Assembly (NCBI RefSeq): GCF_001458735.1
Contig: NZ_CZQA01000001.1
Location: 1 to 64,000, forward strand
DNA from: Candidatus Nitrospira nitrosa
GTDB taxonomy: Bacteria; Nitrospirota; Nitrospiria; Nitrospirales; Nitrospiraceae
DNA length: 64,000 nt
Direction: 5' to 3'
Shown here: piece by piece, positions 1 through 8,701 of the stretch
How positions within the stretch are numbered: position 1 is the stretch's first letter
How the letters are laid out: each line of letters opens with the position of its first letter
Notes under the pieces: generated by a model
Seen by the model: the letters and a program-made list of their open reading frames with translations, nothing else
Databases searched by the model: none
Told to the model about the DNA's origin: nothing
Position numbers and translations under genes: made by a program

Positions 1-40
1 TGACCCCGGTTGTCAAGAGTGGACGCCATGAATGACAGTC

Positions 41-901
41 TCACGCCGCCGACTGTTGACGGGCCCACCGTTGGGCAAATGCCGCGGGCGAGCGATTCCC
101 CAGCCGGGAATGCCGTCGCTGGCGGTTGTAGAACACCTCGATGTATGCTGTAATCTCTTGCCGAGCCTGCTCCCGCGTCTCATATCGTCGGTGATGCACC
201 AGCTCAGTTTTCAGTGTTCCCCAGAAACTCTCCATCGGTGCGTTGTCATAGCAATTGCCCTTGCGACTCATGGAGGGGATCATGCCGAACTGCCGCAGCT
301 GATCCTGATAGTCGTGGGCACAATATTGAGACCCACGGTCGGAGTGGTGGAGCAAGCCCGGGCGTGGGCGTTTCGCCCCGACCGCGTTCCCCAAGGCGTG
401 GCGCACCAAGTCCGTCGTCATCCGGGCCCCCATGGCATACCCGACGACCTCACAGGTATACAGATCCTTGACCCCGGCTACATACAACCACCCTTCCCCT
501 GTAGGAACATAGGTGATGTCGGTGAGCCAGGTCTCATTCGGGCGTGTCGCGGTGAACGTTTGTGCCAAGCGATTCTCCGCCACCGGCAGGTGATGCGCCG
601 AATCCGTGGTGATCGTGAACCGTCGCACCGGTGTGCAGCGCAGGCCCAGTTTCTTCCGCAGCCGCTTGATACGGCCGATCCCAGCTGGAAAGCCGTCTTC
701 ACGCAATTCCGCTTGGAGGCGCTCCGGGCCGTACGTGTGTCGGGTCCGCACGTGTGCCGCCTGAATCGCCACTTCCAGCCGCGCATTCTCCTGGGCGCGT
801 GTCGACGGACGCCGATGCTGCCAGGCATAGTAGCCGCTTCGGGACACCTCCAGCACCCGACACAACAGAGTCAACGGATACTGGAGACGCAGCGTCCTCA
901 T
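41..901 (-). CDS. IS3-family transposase OrfB (DDE integrase)
   Basis: This 286-residue protein is the catalytic half of an IS3 transposase. It starts with the HTH_21-like region (VLEVSRSGYYAW) and continues into an rve integrase core. The DDE triad is visible: Asp in WLTDITYV, Asp in HHSDRGSQY and Glu in PMESFWGTLK. The ATG overlaps the end of orfA by 4 bases. The orfB frame also stays open upstream to an A7 run near 947-953 (minus strand TTAAAAAAAGCC), which is a good slippery site for the -1 frameshift that makes the OrfAB fusion in this family. The gene looks intact, so the element may still be active. Confidence 0.93.
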   Translation of the reverse strand: MRTLRLQYPLTLLCRVLEVSRSGYYAWQHRRPSTRAQENARLEVAIQAAHVRTRHTYGPERLQAELREDGFPAGIGRIKRLRKKLGLRCTPVRRFTITTDSAHHLPVAENRLAQTFTATRPNETWLTDITYVPTGEGWLYVAGVKDLYTCEVVGYAMGARMTTDLVRHALGNAVGAKRPRPGLLHHSDRGSQYCAHDYQDQLRQFGMIPSMSRKGNCYDNAPMESFWGTLKTELVHHRRYETREQARQEITAYIEVFYNRQRRHSRLGNRSPAAFAQRWARQQSAA

Positions 902-1215
902 GAGCGCGTACCGGGCAGCTGCGCCTTGGCAAAGTACGCGGTGGCTTTTTTTAAGATGTCGCGCTCCATCCGCGCTTCCGCAAGATCCCGTTTGAGCCGA
1001 GACACCTCGGCCTCCAGCTCCGTCACGGGCCGTCGGCTCTCTCCCAGCGTAGTGAGCTGGCCCTGCCGAGCCCGACCCACCCAGCGCTCGAGCGTCCTGC
1101 CCGACATGCTCAGGCGCCTGGCGGCCTCCGGAATCGTCACCTGCTGTTCCAGGACTAGCCGCACGGCCTGCTCTCGGAACTCCTTCGTATACTGCTGTCG
1201 CGGGACCTGTTCCAT
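898..1215 (-). CDS. IS3-family transposase OrfA (helix-turn-helix)
   Basis: This 105-residue protein is the DNA-binding half of the IS3 transposase. The N-terminal helix-turn-helix reads FREQAVRLVLEQ...IPEAARRLSMSGRTLERW, followed by a leucine-zipper-like helix (ELEAEVSRLKRDLAEARMER) and the conserved family tail DILKKATAYFAK. The A7 frameshift site lies in the DILKKA codons. The start at 1215 is preceded on the minus strand by GAGGTGTGAG, a reasonable ribosome binding site. It is full length for the family. Confidence 0.92.
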   Translation of the reverse strand: MEQVPRQQYTKEFREQAVRLVLEQQVTIPEAARRLSMSGRTLERWVGRARQGQLTTLGESRRPVTELEAEVSRLKRDLAEARMERDILKKATAYFAKAQLPGTRS

Positions 1216-1275
1216 CTCACACCTCCAGCCCTCTCATTCTAGGTTGAAGGCGTCCACTTTTTCGAGCTTACCTCA

Positions 1276-2186
1276 CCATTCTGCGGGACTACATCCGCCA
1301 GAAACGCGCCCTGCGGGTGCGTCGGGCGACGGTGCGGTTTGAGACAGCACCGGGTCGCCAGCTGCAGAGCGATTGGGCCGAACAGCGGACGCAGCTCGCG
1401 GGCCAGGAAACGGTGGTCCACTTCATTGTGAACACGCTGGGCTTCTCGCGGCGATTCCACTTCTGGTGCACGGACCGTGAGGACGCCGAGCACACCTATG
1501 ACGGACTCATCCGCAGCTTCGAGTGGTTTGCGGGCGTCCCCGCCGAAGTCTTGGTGGATAATCAGAAAGCGGCGGTGCTCGCTCATCCACGAGGTGGCCC
1601 GGCTCGCTTCCATCCCCGGTTTGTGGATCTGGCGGGCCACTATGGGTTTGTCCCGCGCGCCTGCCAACCTGCCCGAGCACAAACCAAGGGCAAAGATGAG
1701 CGGATGGTCGGCTACATCAAGCACCACTTCTTTGTGCGGTATCGTGCCTTTGAGAGCTGGGCGCATCTCAATCAACTTGCCGCGCAGTGGTTGCGGGAGG
1801 AGGCCGACCAACGGCGACATGGGACCGTGCAGGAGATCGTGGCTGAGCGGTTCGCCCGCGAGGCACCGGCCTTACGGCCCTTGCCCGCCACACGCTACGA
1901 TACGGCCTACCGCGAAATTCGGCAGGTGAGCTGGGATGCCTACATCGAGGTCCGTGGCCGCCGGTATAGCGTCCCGGCTGACTTGGCGGGTCAAACGGTC
2001 CAGATCCGACTGACGCTGGAAAACGAGTTGGCTGTCTATCACGACGAGCAACTCGTGGTCACCCATTGCGTGGTGCCCGGAGCACCCGGCTGGGTCACGG
2101 TTCCATCTCACCACGCCGCCCTGTGGGCCCAGACGCTGGCGGTAGAGCAGCGGCCGTTGGCGGTCTACGAGGAGGTGGGGGCATGA
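1276..2186 (+). pseudogene. istA: IS21 transposase IstA, N-terminus missing
   Basis: The open frame runs from the IS3 boundary (about 1276) to 2186; an internal GTG at 1317 would give 289 residues. The catalytic core is present: Asp in QSDWAEQRT, Asp in VLVDNQKAAV and Glu in KGKDERMVGYIK, followed by the C-terminal beta-barrel region. IstA is normally about 400 to 500 residues, so the N-terminal helix-turn-helix region that binds the element ends is gone. It is therefore unlikely to transpose. The stop overlaps the istB start (ATGA), as in intact IS21 elements. Confidence 0.85.
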
Positions 2187-2974
2187 TGGAACTCAGCGTC
2201 CTCCTCGAACGGCTGAAGTTGGACCACCTGCTCACCCAACTCGATGGCGTCTGTGAGCAGGCGGCAAAAAGCGATCTGGATTACCAAGGGGTTCTGGCTC
2301 GAGCCCTCGAAGCAGAGTGGCGCGGGCGGCAGCAACGGGGAATCGACCTCCGGCTGCGGATGGCCCGGTTTCCATGGCTCAAAACCCTGGAGCAGTTCGA
2401 CTTCGAGTGCCAGCCCTCGCTCGATCGCAAGGTTGTACGGGAACTGGCGGGACTCAGCTTTGTCGAGCGCGCCGAGAATGTGGTCCTGCTGGGCCCACCG
2501 GGTGTGGGCAAGACGCATCTGGCGATTGCCCTGGGTATCAAAACCGTCGAGGCCGGTTCATCCGTGCTGTTTTTGACGTTGGAGACGCTGATGAGTCGGC
2601 TGATCCGCGCCCGGCAGGAGAATCGGCTGGAGCGCATGCTCCCGCAACTGACGTATCCCCGTCTCCTGATTCTCGATGAGCTGGGATATCTGCCACTGTC
2701 ACGGGAGGAGGCCAGTCTGTTCTTCCGCCTGCTGGTCCGCCGCTATGAACGTGGGAGTTTGATTGTGACCAGCAACAAGAGCTTCGCGGACTGGGGTGAG
2801 GTCTTCAATGATCCCGTCTTGGCCACGGCGATCTTGGATCGGCTCCTGCATCATGCCACGACGCTGAATATCAAGGGCGAGAGCTACCGGCTTCGGGAAA
2901 AGAGAAAGGCTGGGCTCTTCGGCCGTCGACCGGTCGCCGAACCCGAGGAAGGCACCACGGATGTGGCAATCTAA
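2183..2974 (+). CDS. istB: IS21 helper ATPase IstB
   Basis: This is a 263-residue AAA+ ATPase that assists IstA in target selection. The Walker A motif is GPPGVGKTHLA and Walker B is LLILDELGYLP; the N-terminal region (LLERLKLDHLLTQL) is the usual IstB bundle. The start was set to the ATG overlapping the istA stop, with AGGAGGTGGGGGC directly upstream as ribosome binding site. The frame extends further upstream, but that part overlaps istA in another frame. It is full length and looks intact although its partner IstA is truncated. Confidence 0.93.
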   Translation: MMELSVLLERLKLDHLLTQLDGVCEQAAKSDLDYQGVLARALEAEWRGRQQRGIDLRLRMARFPWLKTLEQFDFECQPSLDRKVVRELAGLSFVERAENVVLLGPPGVGKTHLAIALGIKTVEAGSSVLFLTLETLMSRLIRARQENRLERMLPQLTYPRLLILDELGYLPLSREEASLFFRLLVRRYERGSLIVTSNKSFADWGEVFNDPVLATAILDRLLHHATTLNIKGESYRLREKRKAGLFGRRPVAEPEEGTTDVAI

Positions 2975-3049
2975 CCCGACAGACTGGACAATCTCATCGG
3001 TGAACAGGGGACATCTCAGATCGGTGTTTTGTGGACAACCAACGTCGGT

Positions 3050-3121
3050 CTTGACACCTTGAAGCAGGAGCGGAATTGTTTACGACGTGCGGCGGCGTTC
3101 TTCGCGAAGGAGTCGCGATGA
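3050..3121 (+). pseudogene. IS3 OrfA C-terminal remnant
   Basis: Reading the frame that stops at 3119-3121 gives ...TLKQERNCLRRAAAFFAKESR, which matches the conserved OrfA tail (LKxENxLLRKAAAFFAKE). The rest of orfA is absent and nothing recognisable precedes it. The stop overlaps the orfB ATG at 3118 (ATGA), the normal junction of these two reading frames. Confidence 0.7.
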
Positions 3122-3981
3122 GATATCGGGTGATCCAAGAGCACGACCGTCGCGATCCGATCCGTCTGATGTGCCGAACCTTGGCCGTGTCTCCTGCAGG
3201 GTATTATGCCTGGCGGGTGCGCCCAGAGAGTACCCGGGCGGTGGCCAATCGAGACCTACTGACCGCAATTCGGCTGCTTCACCACGACAGTCGCCAGACC
3301 GACGGGAGTCCCCGGCTCTGGCGGGCCCTCCGCAAACAGGGCCACCGGGTTGGGGAACATCGCGTGGCGCGGCTCATGCGTCAGGCCGAGCTTCAGGCCA
3401 AAACCGTGAAGAAGTGGAGGGTCACGACGTACTCGTTGCACGGCTTACCCGTGGCTGCGAACACGCTTGACCGCCAGTTCACGGTGCGACAGCCCAACCG
3501 AGTCTGGGCCGGCGATATCACCTACGGCTGGACTCTAGAGGGCTGGCTGTATCTGGCCGTGCTGCTGGATCTGTACTCGCGTGCCGTGATCGGCTGGGCG
3601 ATGGGCCCGCGCTTGACCGGAGATTTAACCGAGCAGGCCCTCCGCATGGCGCTCAGCACGCAGCAGCCTACAGCAGGACTCCTGCATCACTCCGATCGCG
3701 GGAGTCAATATGCCGCAGGGGCCTATCAGCAGCTGCTCCCCACGCATGGCATCACGGCCAGCATGAGCCGCACCGGCAATTGCTGGGACAACGCCTGTGT
3801 CGAGAGCTTCTTCGGAACATTAAAGCGAGAACTCGTGTACCATCGGCACTACACCACCCGTGAAGCCACAACACAGGACATCTTTGAATACATCGAGGTG
3901 TTCTACAATCGGCAGCGCCGTCACTCAACCCTCGGCTATCACTCCCCAGCCGAGTACGAAGCGAGGACCGCTGTGGCTTAA
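3118..3981 (+). CDS. IS3-family transposase OrfB
   Basis: This 287-residue DDE transposase carries the HTH_21 region (LAVSPAGYYAWRVRPES) and the rve core. The triad is Asp in WAGDITYG, Asp in HHSDRGSQY and Glu in ACVESFFGTLKREL, with the C-terminal YIEVFYNRQRRHSTLGYHSP block. The ATG at 3118 was chosen because it overlaps the orfA remnant stop; an upstream ATG at 3076 only reads through the orfA remnant in the wrong frame. Without orfA it probably cannot mobilise itself. Confidence 0.92.
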   Translation: MRYRVIQEHDRRDPIRLMCRTLAVSPAGYYAWRVRPESTRAVANRDLLTAIRLLHHDSRQTDGSPRLWRALRKQGHRVGEHRVARLMRQAELQAKTVKKWRVTTYSLHGLPVAANTLDRQFTVRQPNRVWAGDITYGWTLEGWLYLAVLLDLYSRAVIGWAMGPRLTGDLTEQALRMALSTQQPTAGLLHHSDRGSQYAAGAYQQLLPTHGITASMSRTGNCWDNACVESFFGTLKRELVYHRHYTTREATTQDIFEYIEVFYNRQRRHSTLGYHSPAEYEARTAVA

Positions 3982-4314
3982 CCCGGTGTCCACGGAATCG
4001 GGGGAAGCTCACTCAGGGAATGTACGTGGAAGGTAAAGACTAGTTTATCGTGATCCTTGAGGGTGATTACCCACAACGACGCTGGGGCCACTGGCAAGGT
4101 ACTTCCAAGGATGACCCACGTCTTTGTGAGGGATGGGATGAGACAACAGGGAGAGGCCGTCAAACTACTAGCTATTCACCGCATCAACGTTCTACCGACA
4201 TCGACTGAAATCAATAGCGAGTGGTGTTCTTATCTTAAACCAAGTAGCCGACACCAGGGGCACCTCGGCAGACGCTTTTGTACGAGCCCCTCCGATAAGG
4301 ATTTGAGCGCCAAC
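3982..4314. other. gene-poor stretch next to the IS cluster
   Basis: This 333-base stretch holds no convincing gene. A short plus-strand open frame from 4057 to 4350 has no recognisable motif or good ribosome binding site, and it overlaps the end of the following minus-strand gene. I see no repeat or hairpin of note. Confidence 0.5.
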
Positions 4315-4797
4315 CTAGCGCTCTGGATTCCTTGCCATCGCGACTGCTGAGGCAAACTTGAGCAGGCTGGCCCGCTCCTCGTCGTCCAATGCCAACAGCA
4401 AATGTGCTTCTTCACCATGCATCAGGCGAAGGCTTAGGAACGGTTCTTCCCGACGTTTTTCTCTGTTGTCCCACATCGCATCAATCAGCTGCACCTTGTC
4501 CAACTGACCGACTGAGACCACATCATATCGGAAGTAAGAGTCCCCGATCACGACATCAAATACCACATGACCCGCCGTCAGTAGTACCAGATTGAACCGC
4601 CCTTGGTCTTCATACCCTTCCGGTAGAAATTTATTAACGTGGCAGAGCGCGACCTTACGATCGCCCAACATGTGACGAAATTTTTCTTTCAACTCCGCAT
4701 AATCAATCTGTAAGGCCTTCTCATCCGGCCCCGTTGCTGCTACGGCCGCCGCTTCCGCTCTCGAAAAAATATCACCGGCGGACATCAATCCTGACAT
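4315..4797 (-). CDS. hypothetical protein, about 160 residues
   Basis: I do not recognise the family. The product is a soluble mixed alpha/beta protein with no signal peptide or membrane segment. An alanine-rich start (SRAEAAAVAATG) leads into a charged helix (DYAELKEKFRHML), a beta-rich middle (FNLVLLTAGHVVFDVVIGDSYFRYDVV) and a helical tail (LLLALDDEERASLLKFASAVA). The beta-rich middle could be a PH-like fold, but that is a guess. The start at 4797 is preferred over 4821 because AAAGGA lies just upstream of the ATG. Confidence 0.6.
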   Translation of the reverse strand: MSGLMSAGDIFSRAEAAAVAATGPDEKALQIDYAELKEKFRHMLGDRKVALCHVNKFLPEGYEDQGRFNLVLLTAGHVVFDVVIGDSYFRYDVVSVGQLDKVQLIDAMWDNREKRREEPFLSLRLMHGEEAHLLLALDDEERASLLKFASAVAMARNPER

Positions 4798-4908
4798 GGT
4801 GTTCCTTTCTATTTCGCTCAAGAAAACATATCAAATGCCCTGGAATCCCGTACCGTACCCGCCACCAAGTCTGGATTGCAAGGGGCAAAGTTCAGATCTC
4901 GGCATGTG

Positions 4909-6387
4909 CTATTTCGCCACAATTCGGTGGGACACTCGCTCCTTACCCGTTTCATCCACTATGCTCACGTGGAAATCATACTTCGTGGCCCTGACCAGAC
5001 CAAAATTATGATACCCGGTCTCATAGAATAATTCCGTGGGATGAAGCCCCATTTGAGTTGGAGCGAATCTCCCCGACGGTGCAGAGAGGGGACCCGCGAT
5101 GTATTCATGAAAGTCGATGATCCCGTCCTGGTTGGGGTCATAGGCATTGGCTTGCACCCAGTGCACATCCCCTGAGAGAAAGACCACGTTTTTGATCGTC
5201 CGATTGAGAATGGTGTCAATAATGACCTGTCGCTCTCGCTCAAATCCGGTACCATCCGACCCACCTGCCCACCCATCGTTTCCAGGAACTGAACGATCAC
5301 CGCCCTTTGGAATCGAGAGCGGAACGGGCGTCGCAATGACTTTCCATGTCGCAGTTGAAACCTGAAGGCCATCGAGCAGCCATGCCAATTGCGTTGCGCC
5401 AAGCATGGTCTTGGAGGCACCATCTTGATCCGCATTGCGACTCCGATACTGCCGAACATCCAAGATAAACAGTTCAAGGTCGGCACCGTACCGAACCGTC
5501 CGATAGAGACGATGTGGGTCCTCAAGGGGAGACACAATCGGCCAATATTCCCGTAACGCTTGCCGACCAGCAGGCATCTGCTCGTCATACGGACCGGCAA
5601 AATTGTTTCGGACCTCGTGATCGTCCCAGATTACATAGACCGGCGTTCCAATCAAAAACCGTCGTAACGCATCAGCGCTCCGTTGGTAGCGATGGCGTGA
5701 TCGATAGGCATCCAAGGTCGTGGCCTTGAAGTCGGCACCCGGCTCATTCGGAGGCGAGGGACAGGGATGATCTCCATAAATAGAATCGCCAAGGAAGAGA
5801 AAGAAGTCTGGCTGGTATCGAGGAATCACCTCAAAAATCGGATACCCATCCACTCCTCGGCGACATCGTCCCCCGCTACCAAGATCTCCGCTCCAGGCAA
5901 AACTCACGGCCGCAGAGGTTGTCACATCCGGCAGTGTGACGAATTCACCCGTCCCGGCCGGTTTTCCAAGAAATTGCGATGGTGATGATTCTGCAGGACC
6001 GACCACAACATGGTACCGATAGCGAGTCGAGGGAGTCAGACCTTCAAGAGGGATGGTCAACGTATAATCCGTCTCTGCACCTGTCTTGAGGAGCACCGTC
6101 TTCGATATCGGGGCTACGACCGTCGCTGATGTTGAAACCTGCTTCCATAATGATACCGACGCCCATTCCACTCGCACTACAGCGGCCCCATCGGTGCGTA
6201 CCCATAACAAAGCTCTCTGCGAGCTCACATCGCCGATTGCAACGCCCTGGGGTAGGAGTCCTGAGGCTAACCCAGGGTTCTCTGCTGATAAATCTTGAGA
6301 GCCAATGTTTTGACCAGGCCATGCGGAGCAACCACTCAAAACAGGGCACACTGTGAAGAGTCCGACGAACAGAAACAATATACGCAT
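4909..6387 (-). CDS. phoD: PhoD-like alkaline phosphatase lipoprotein
   Basis: This is a 492-residue metallophosphoesterase of the PhoD family, which hydrolyses phosphate mono- and diesters outside the cytoplasm using metal ions. A lipoprotein signal ends in the lipobox VLSGC with Cys20. The N-terminal PhoD Fn3-like domain is recognisable (PQGVAIGDVSSQRALLWVRT, residues 46-65). Metal-binding motifs follow: FLGDSIYGDH near 198-207, WDDHEVRNNF near 254-263 and LSGDVHW near 404-410. The ATG is preceded by AGAGGA. It stands alone, and I see no Pho box. The lipid anchor differs from the Tat-exported soluble PhoD of Bacillus. Confidence 0.85.
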   Translation of the reverse strand: MRILFLFVGLFTVCPVLSGCSAWPGQNIGSQDLSAENPGLASGLLPQGVAIGDVSSQRALLWVRTDGAAVVRVEWASVSLWKQVSTSATVVAPISKTVLLKTGAETDYTLTIPLEGLTPSTRYRYHVVVGPAESSPSQFLGKPAGTGEFVTLPDVTTSAAVSFAWSGDLGSGGRCRRGVDGYPIFEVIPRYQPDFFLFLGDSIYGDHPCPSPPNEPGADFKATTLDAYRSRHRYQRSADALRRFLIGTPVYVIWDDHEVRNNFAGPYDEQMPAGRQALREYWPIVSPLEDPHRLYRTVRYGADLELFILDVRQYRSRNADQDGASKTMLGATQLAWLLDGLQVSTATWKVIATPVPLSIPKGGDRSVPGNDGWAGGSDGTGFERERQVIIDTILNRTIKNVVFLSGDVHWVQANAYDPNQDGIIDFHEYIAGPLSAPSGRFAPTQMGLHPTELFYETGYHNFGLVRATKYDFHVSIVDETGKERVSHRIVAK

Positions 6388-6496
6388 CAGAAATCCTCTT
6401 GGTTAAGCATTCCAGAAGATCTTGCAACGAACCCGGTATTGGGCTTGAAATTCAGCAGGACTGACCGGCATACTGACTAAACTTAAAGAGGTTTAG

Positions 6497-6733
6497 GTGC
6501 ACGATACTCACTGCTGCGTAACAAACTGCCTTGCAAATCCCTACGCGCCAGCCGGCACGCACTCCGTGTGCAAAGACCATTTCCTCAGTTTTCTCACATG
6601 GCGACGCCGTCGTGGACCGCAAATGTTCTCGACTTACGCCGGTATGTCCATGGTAGAACGTGATACCATCACCGCCGAATGGATGAAAACCATACGGATC
6701 GATGAAGTCCCCACCCCTGCGCCGAAGCTATAG
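6497..6733 (+). CDS. small cysteine-rich hypothetical protein
   Basis: This 78-residue product has Cys-Cys near residues 6-7, Cys at 11 and a Cys-x-x-His (CKDH) further on, followed by a basic patch (TWRRRRGPQMF). The spacing suggests a small zinc-binding module. It starts with GTG, with AAAGAGG nearby. I do not recognise a named family, and the gene could be an RNA- or DNA-binding orphan. The call is moderate because the frame is short and stands alone. Confidence 0.5.
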   Translation: MHDTHCCVTNCLANPYAPAGTHSVCKDHFLSFLTWRRRRGPQMFSTYAGMSMVERDTITAEWMKTIRIDEVPTPAPKL

Positions 6734-6828
6734 CGACAGACCCTGCACAGAGCACATTAGGATCTCAGGAGACTAGCTTAGCCAAGGTCAAGATCCTCTT
6801 GACCTCGTTGCTCTCTCACTGCCATCCA

Positions 6829-7212
6829 CTAGAACACCAGTCCCGACAAGCCACCTGGGAATAGACCTATCCATAGGACTTGTTCTCGCTCCACAGGTAA
6901 GAGAACCATCACCACGAGCGCCCCTAAAGCCCCTCCTGAAACTGCAAGTGCCTGCCAAGATAATAGATCCTTTGATTGGAGAAAAAGATAGACAGGCAGA
7001 CCCAGAACAAAAGCGGGGAAGTACGCGTACGGCCCAGTGACAAAAAAAGATCCCAGCGCATTTTCTCCCATGTCCCCCAGCGTTGCTTTCCCTACACGCA
7101 TGAAGCCAACAACCCAGAAATAGAGTGGCACGACCAATGGCGCCAGCAGAAATCCCAGAAAGACGCGCATGTGATTCACCAACTCCGATGTGTCTTCCTT
7201 ATTGCGTATCAC
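6829..7212 (-). CDS. hypothetical four-helix membrane protein
   Basis: This 127-residue protein has about four hydrophobic stretches: FLGFLLAPLVVPLYFWVVGF, YAYFPAFVLGLPVYLFL, ALAVSGGALGALVVMVLL and LWIGLFPGGLSGLVF. It has no recognised catalytic or binding motif. The start is uncertain: 7212 is a GTG with a weak ribosome binding site, while the ATG at 7170 has GGAG about 13 bases upstream and begins just before the first helix. It probably sits in the inner membrane; its function is unknown. Confidence 0.6.
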   Translation of the reverse strand: MIRNKEDTSELVNHMRVFLGFLLAPLVVPLYFWVVGFMRVGKATLGDMGENALGSFFVTGPYAYFPAFVLGLPVYLFLQSKDLLSWQALAVSGGALGALVVMVLLPVEREQVLWIGLFPGGLSGLVF

Positions 7213-7290
7213 CCATACTCAAGCAAGGATAGTGAACGGGATGTCTCCACCCACACGCATTGATCGAGCATCGCGTTCCTCTTCTCTATC

Positions 7291-7387
7291 CCGCCCTGGA
7301 GCGGGCGGCCTGGTAGTCTCCTAACTGCGCGCATCCAACGAGGGCCTTCTGAGGCAGCGCGTTGGGCGAGCACAGGAGATGACCAGG
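7291..7387. repeat. nested palindromic element (REP-like)
   Basis: Position 7291-7308 is a small hairpin (CCGCCC/GGGCGG arms). It is followed by a larger imperfect inverted repeat: arm CCTGGTAGTCTCCT at 7309-7322 pairs with AGGAGATGACCAGG at 7374-7387 with two mismatches. An inner CCAACG...CGTTGG stem lies between them. The whole forms a branched hairpin about 97 bases long between two minus-strand genes. The structure resembles dispersed REP-type intergenic elements; no second copy was seen in this window. Confidence 0.55.
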
Positions 7388-7402
7388 CTGCCTGCAACCT
7401 CC

Positions 7403-7834
7403 TCACCCCATCACCGGCGATCCATGGTGGTGAATCATGAGCCACTCATCACCGATGAGTTCATAAAGGTTGGTGGCAAGAATTTTGGCCTGTTGTGGCT
7501 CCTCTGCTTGTTGAGTCACAAGATTTTCCACACAGATGACCCAGGCCATATCGCCTGCTACCTGAACCATGATATCGGCCAGCTCGAACTTCATTGAGAA
7601 CGTGTTGTTAAAGATCAGCACCCACGAGTCGCGAACGGCAGGCCATCCGGAACGGATGGTCCAACCTGGATGAATACAGGTGACATACTCTTGATGCGTC
7701 CAAATCTCGTCCATCTTGACGATGTCGAGACTTTCAAAGACCTCATAGAATCTCTGATTGGCTTTCGTAACGGCTTCGATGCGCTGTTTCAACACACGGC
7801 ACCCCTTAGTCAGAGAAGCCGTATCATACTGCAA
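7403..7834 (-). CDS. SnoaL/NTF2-like fold protein
   Basis: This protein of up to 143 residues has the helix-helix-sheet pattern of the SnoaL-like/NTF2 superfamily. An N-terminal helix ANQRFYEVFESLDI is followed by MDEIWTHQEYVTCIHPG, then WPAVRDSWVLIF and a run of beta strands ending in WLMIHHHGSPV. Members range from ketosteroid isomerase-like enzymes to binding proteins, so the fold does not give a substrate. The furthest start is TTG at 7834; the true start may be inside, near the conserved ANQRFYE helix. There is no signal peptide. Confidence 0.75.
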   Translation of the reverse strand: MQYDTASLTKGCRVLKQRIEAVTKANQRFYEVFESLDIVKMDEIWTHQEYVTCIHPGWTIRSGWPAVRDSWVLIFNNTFSMKFELADIMVQVAGDMAWVICVENLVTQQAEEPQQAKILATNLYELIGDEWLMIHHHGSPVMG

Positions 7835-8123
7835 GAGAATCCGGCGCTGCGAGAATATTTCGCAACGACATCGTAGGATGTGGTACTCCTACTCCGAGTC
7901 AAGCCTCCGGCAGAACATGCGACCACCAGGCCAACCTATCCTGCGGGAAAGATGAAGAGCAAAGAGGCGAGTCGCGGAATCGGAACAATCACGATCCCAC
8001 GTAGTGTTCCTAGCTCGTCAGCAGCAGCAAAGCCACGTTTACTCAACAGACGATTATGGCCCCACACTCCTGGTGCGGCATGTCCAGAATGGTCCCGAAG
8101 AAGTGAGATTGAACCAGATCACT

Positions 8124-8453
8124 TCATGTACTGGCACAATTCCCATCTTTGCCCACCTTCCGCAAGAGCAGCGGCTTCCTCAAGGGCGGTGTCGTCGAAC
8201 CTTCCTCGGCGGAGCAAGAAGTTTTGACGCAGTTAGGGAATCTCGGAAGACTTTTAAAGAGATCGTCGAGGGTGACTAACACTCCTCCAACGATTCGGCG
8301 AAGCTCCCGCTCCGAATAGTGCAACGGAACCAGGCGCCTCCGTTGCCAGCCTCGAAGCGAGAAGGTCCTCCCTGGCTGCAGATAGGGCTTCTCACAGACC
8401 ATCACAAACTCCCGCCCCTGGTCGTCTTCAAGGATAAACCCTTTGACGTTCAT
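8124..8453 (-). CDS. hypothetical protein, about 109 residues
   Basis: The family is not recognised. The N-terminal part is beta-rich (KGFILEDDQGREFVMVCEKPY) and leads into a basic segment (LRGWQRRRLVPLHYSERELRRIV); the C-terminal 30 residues are low in complexity. The ATG at 8453 was chosen because AAAGGAG lies 6 bases upstream. The frame extends to 8492, but without a comparable site. It may be a small regulator or adaptor; nothing in the context decides this. Confidence 0.6.
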   Translation of the reverse strand: MNVKGFILEDDQGREFVMVCEKPYLQPGRTFSLRGWQRRRLVPLHYSERELRRIVGGVLVTLDDLFKSLPRFPNCVKTSCSAEEGSTTPPLRKPLLLRKVGKDGNCAST

Positions 8454-8701
8454 ACATACTCCTTTATGTTCATCAGAGACACCACCCCTCACGGCTTCCT
8501 AGTGGACGGCATCTCCTTGATCATCCGACAGACCCTATGGAAACCACACCCTATTCTGCTCGGTTCCTGACAATGACTGAGTTCACACCATTGCCACAGT
8601 TCACACGGCGCCAAGATTCCTCATAGACACAAACCTGTCCCCCACTCTCCCCCTCAGGCTATTCCAACATCATCCACCCGCCACATCGGTTATCGACCAT
8701 C

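Larger units (their letters stand above)
1..1275 (-). mobile_element. IS3-family insertion sequence
   Basis: The element holds orfA and orfB on the minus strand in the overlapping arrangement typical of the IS3 family. The first 27 bases and the reverse complement of 1249-1275 both start with TGA and end with the same AGTGGACGCC block, so they may be the terminal inverted repeats, although the middle of the arms matches poorly. The outer edges are uncertain: the left flank is outside the window, and the right edge could lie anywhere between about 1255 and 1275. It directly abuts an IS21 istA that has lost its 5' part, so it probably inserted into it. Confidence 0.7.
1276..3020 (+). mobile_element. 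IS21-family insertion sequence, 5'-truncated
   Basis: The element contains the istA-istB pair diagnostic of IS21, joined by a 4-base ATGA overlap. The 5' end of istA is missing where the IS3 element begins. The right terminus could not be placed by eye; the 46 bases after istB (2975-3020) contain no gene and precede the next element. No second terminal repeat can be identified because the left end is lost. Confidence 0.7.
3022..4005 (+). mobile_element. second IS3-family element, 5'-truncated
   Basis: This is an IS3-type orfB with only the last codons of orfA left. The limits are approximate: a GTGGACAAC block near 3030 and the reverse complement of GTGTCCACGG at 3986-3995 (which reads CCGTGGACAC) share GTGGACA and may belong to the two ends. 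The protein sequence differs clearly from the IS3 at position 1, so this is a different element and not a second copy. Confidence 0.6.

Noticed and set aside
32-1342. 436-residue plus-strand frame across the IS3 element
   Set aside because: It is antisense to both transposase genes and has no recognisable motif.
7209-7445. 78-residue minus-strand frame
   Set aside because: It reads through the palindromic element, so its open frame is explained by the GC-rich repeat.
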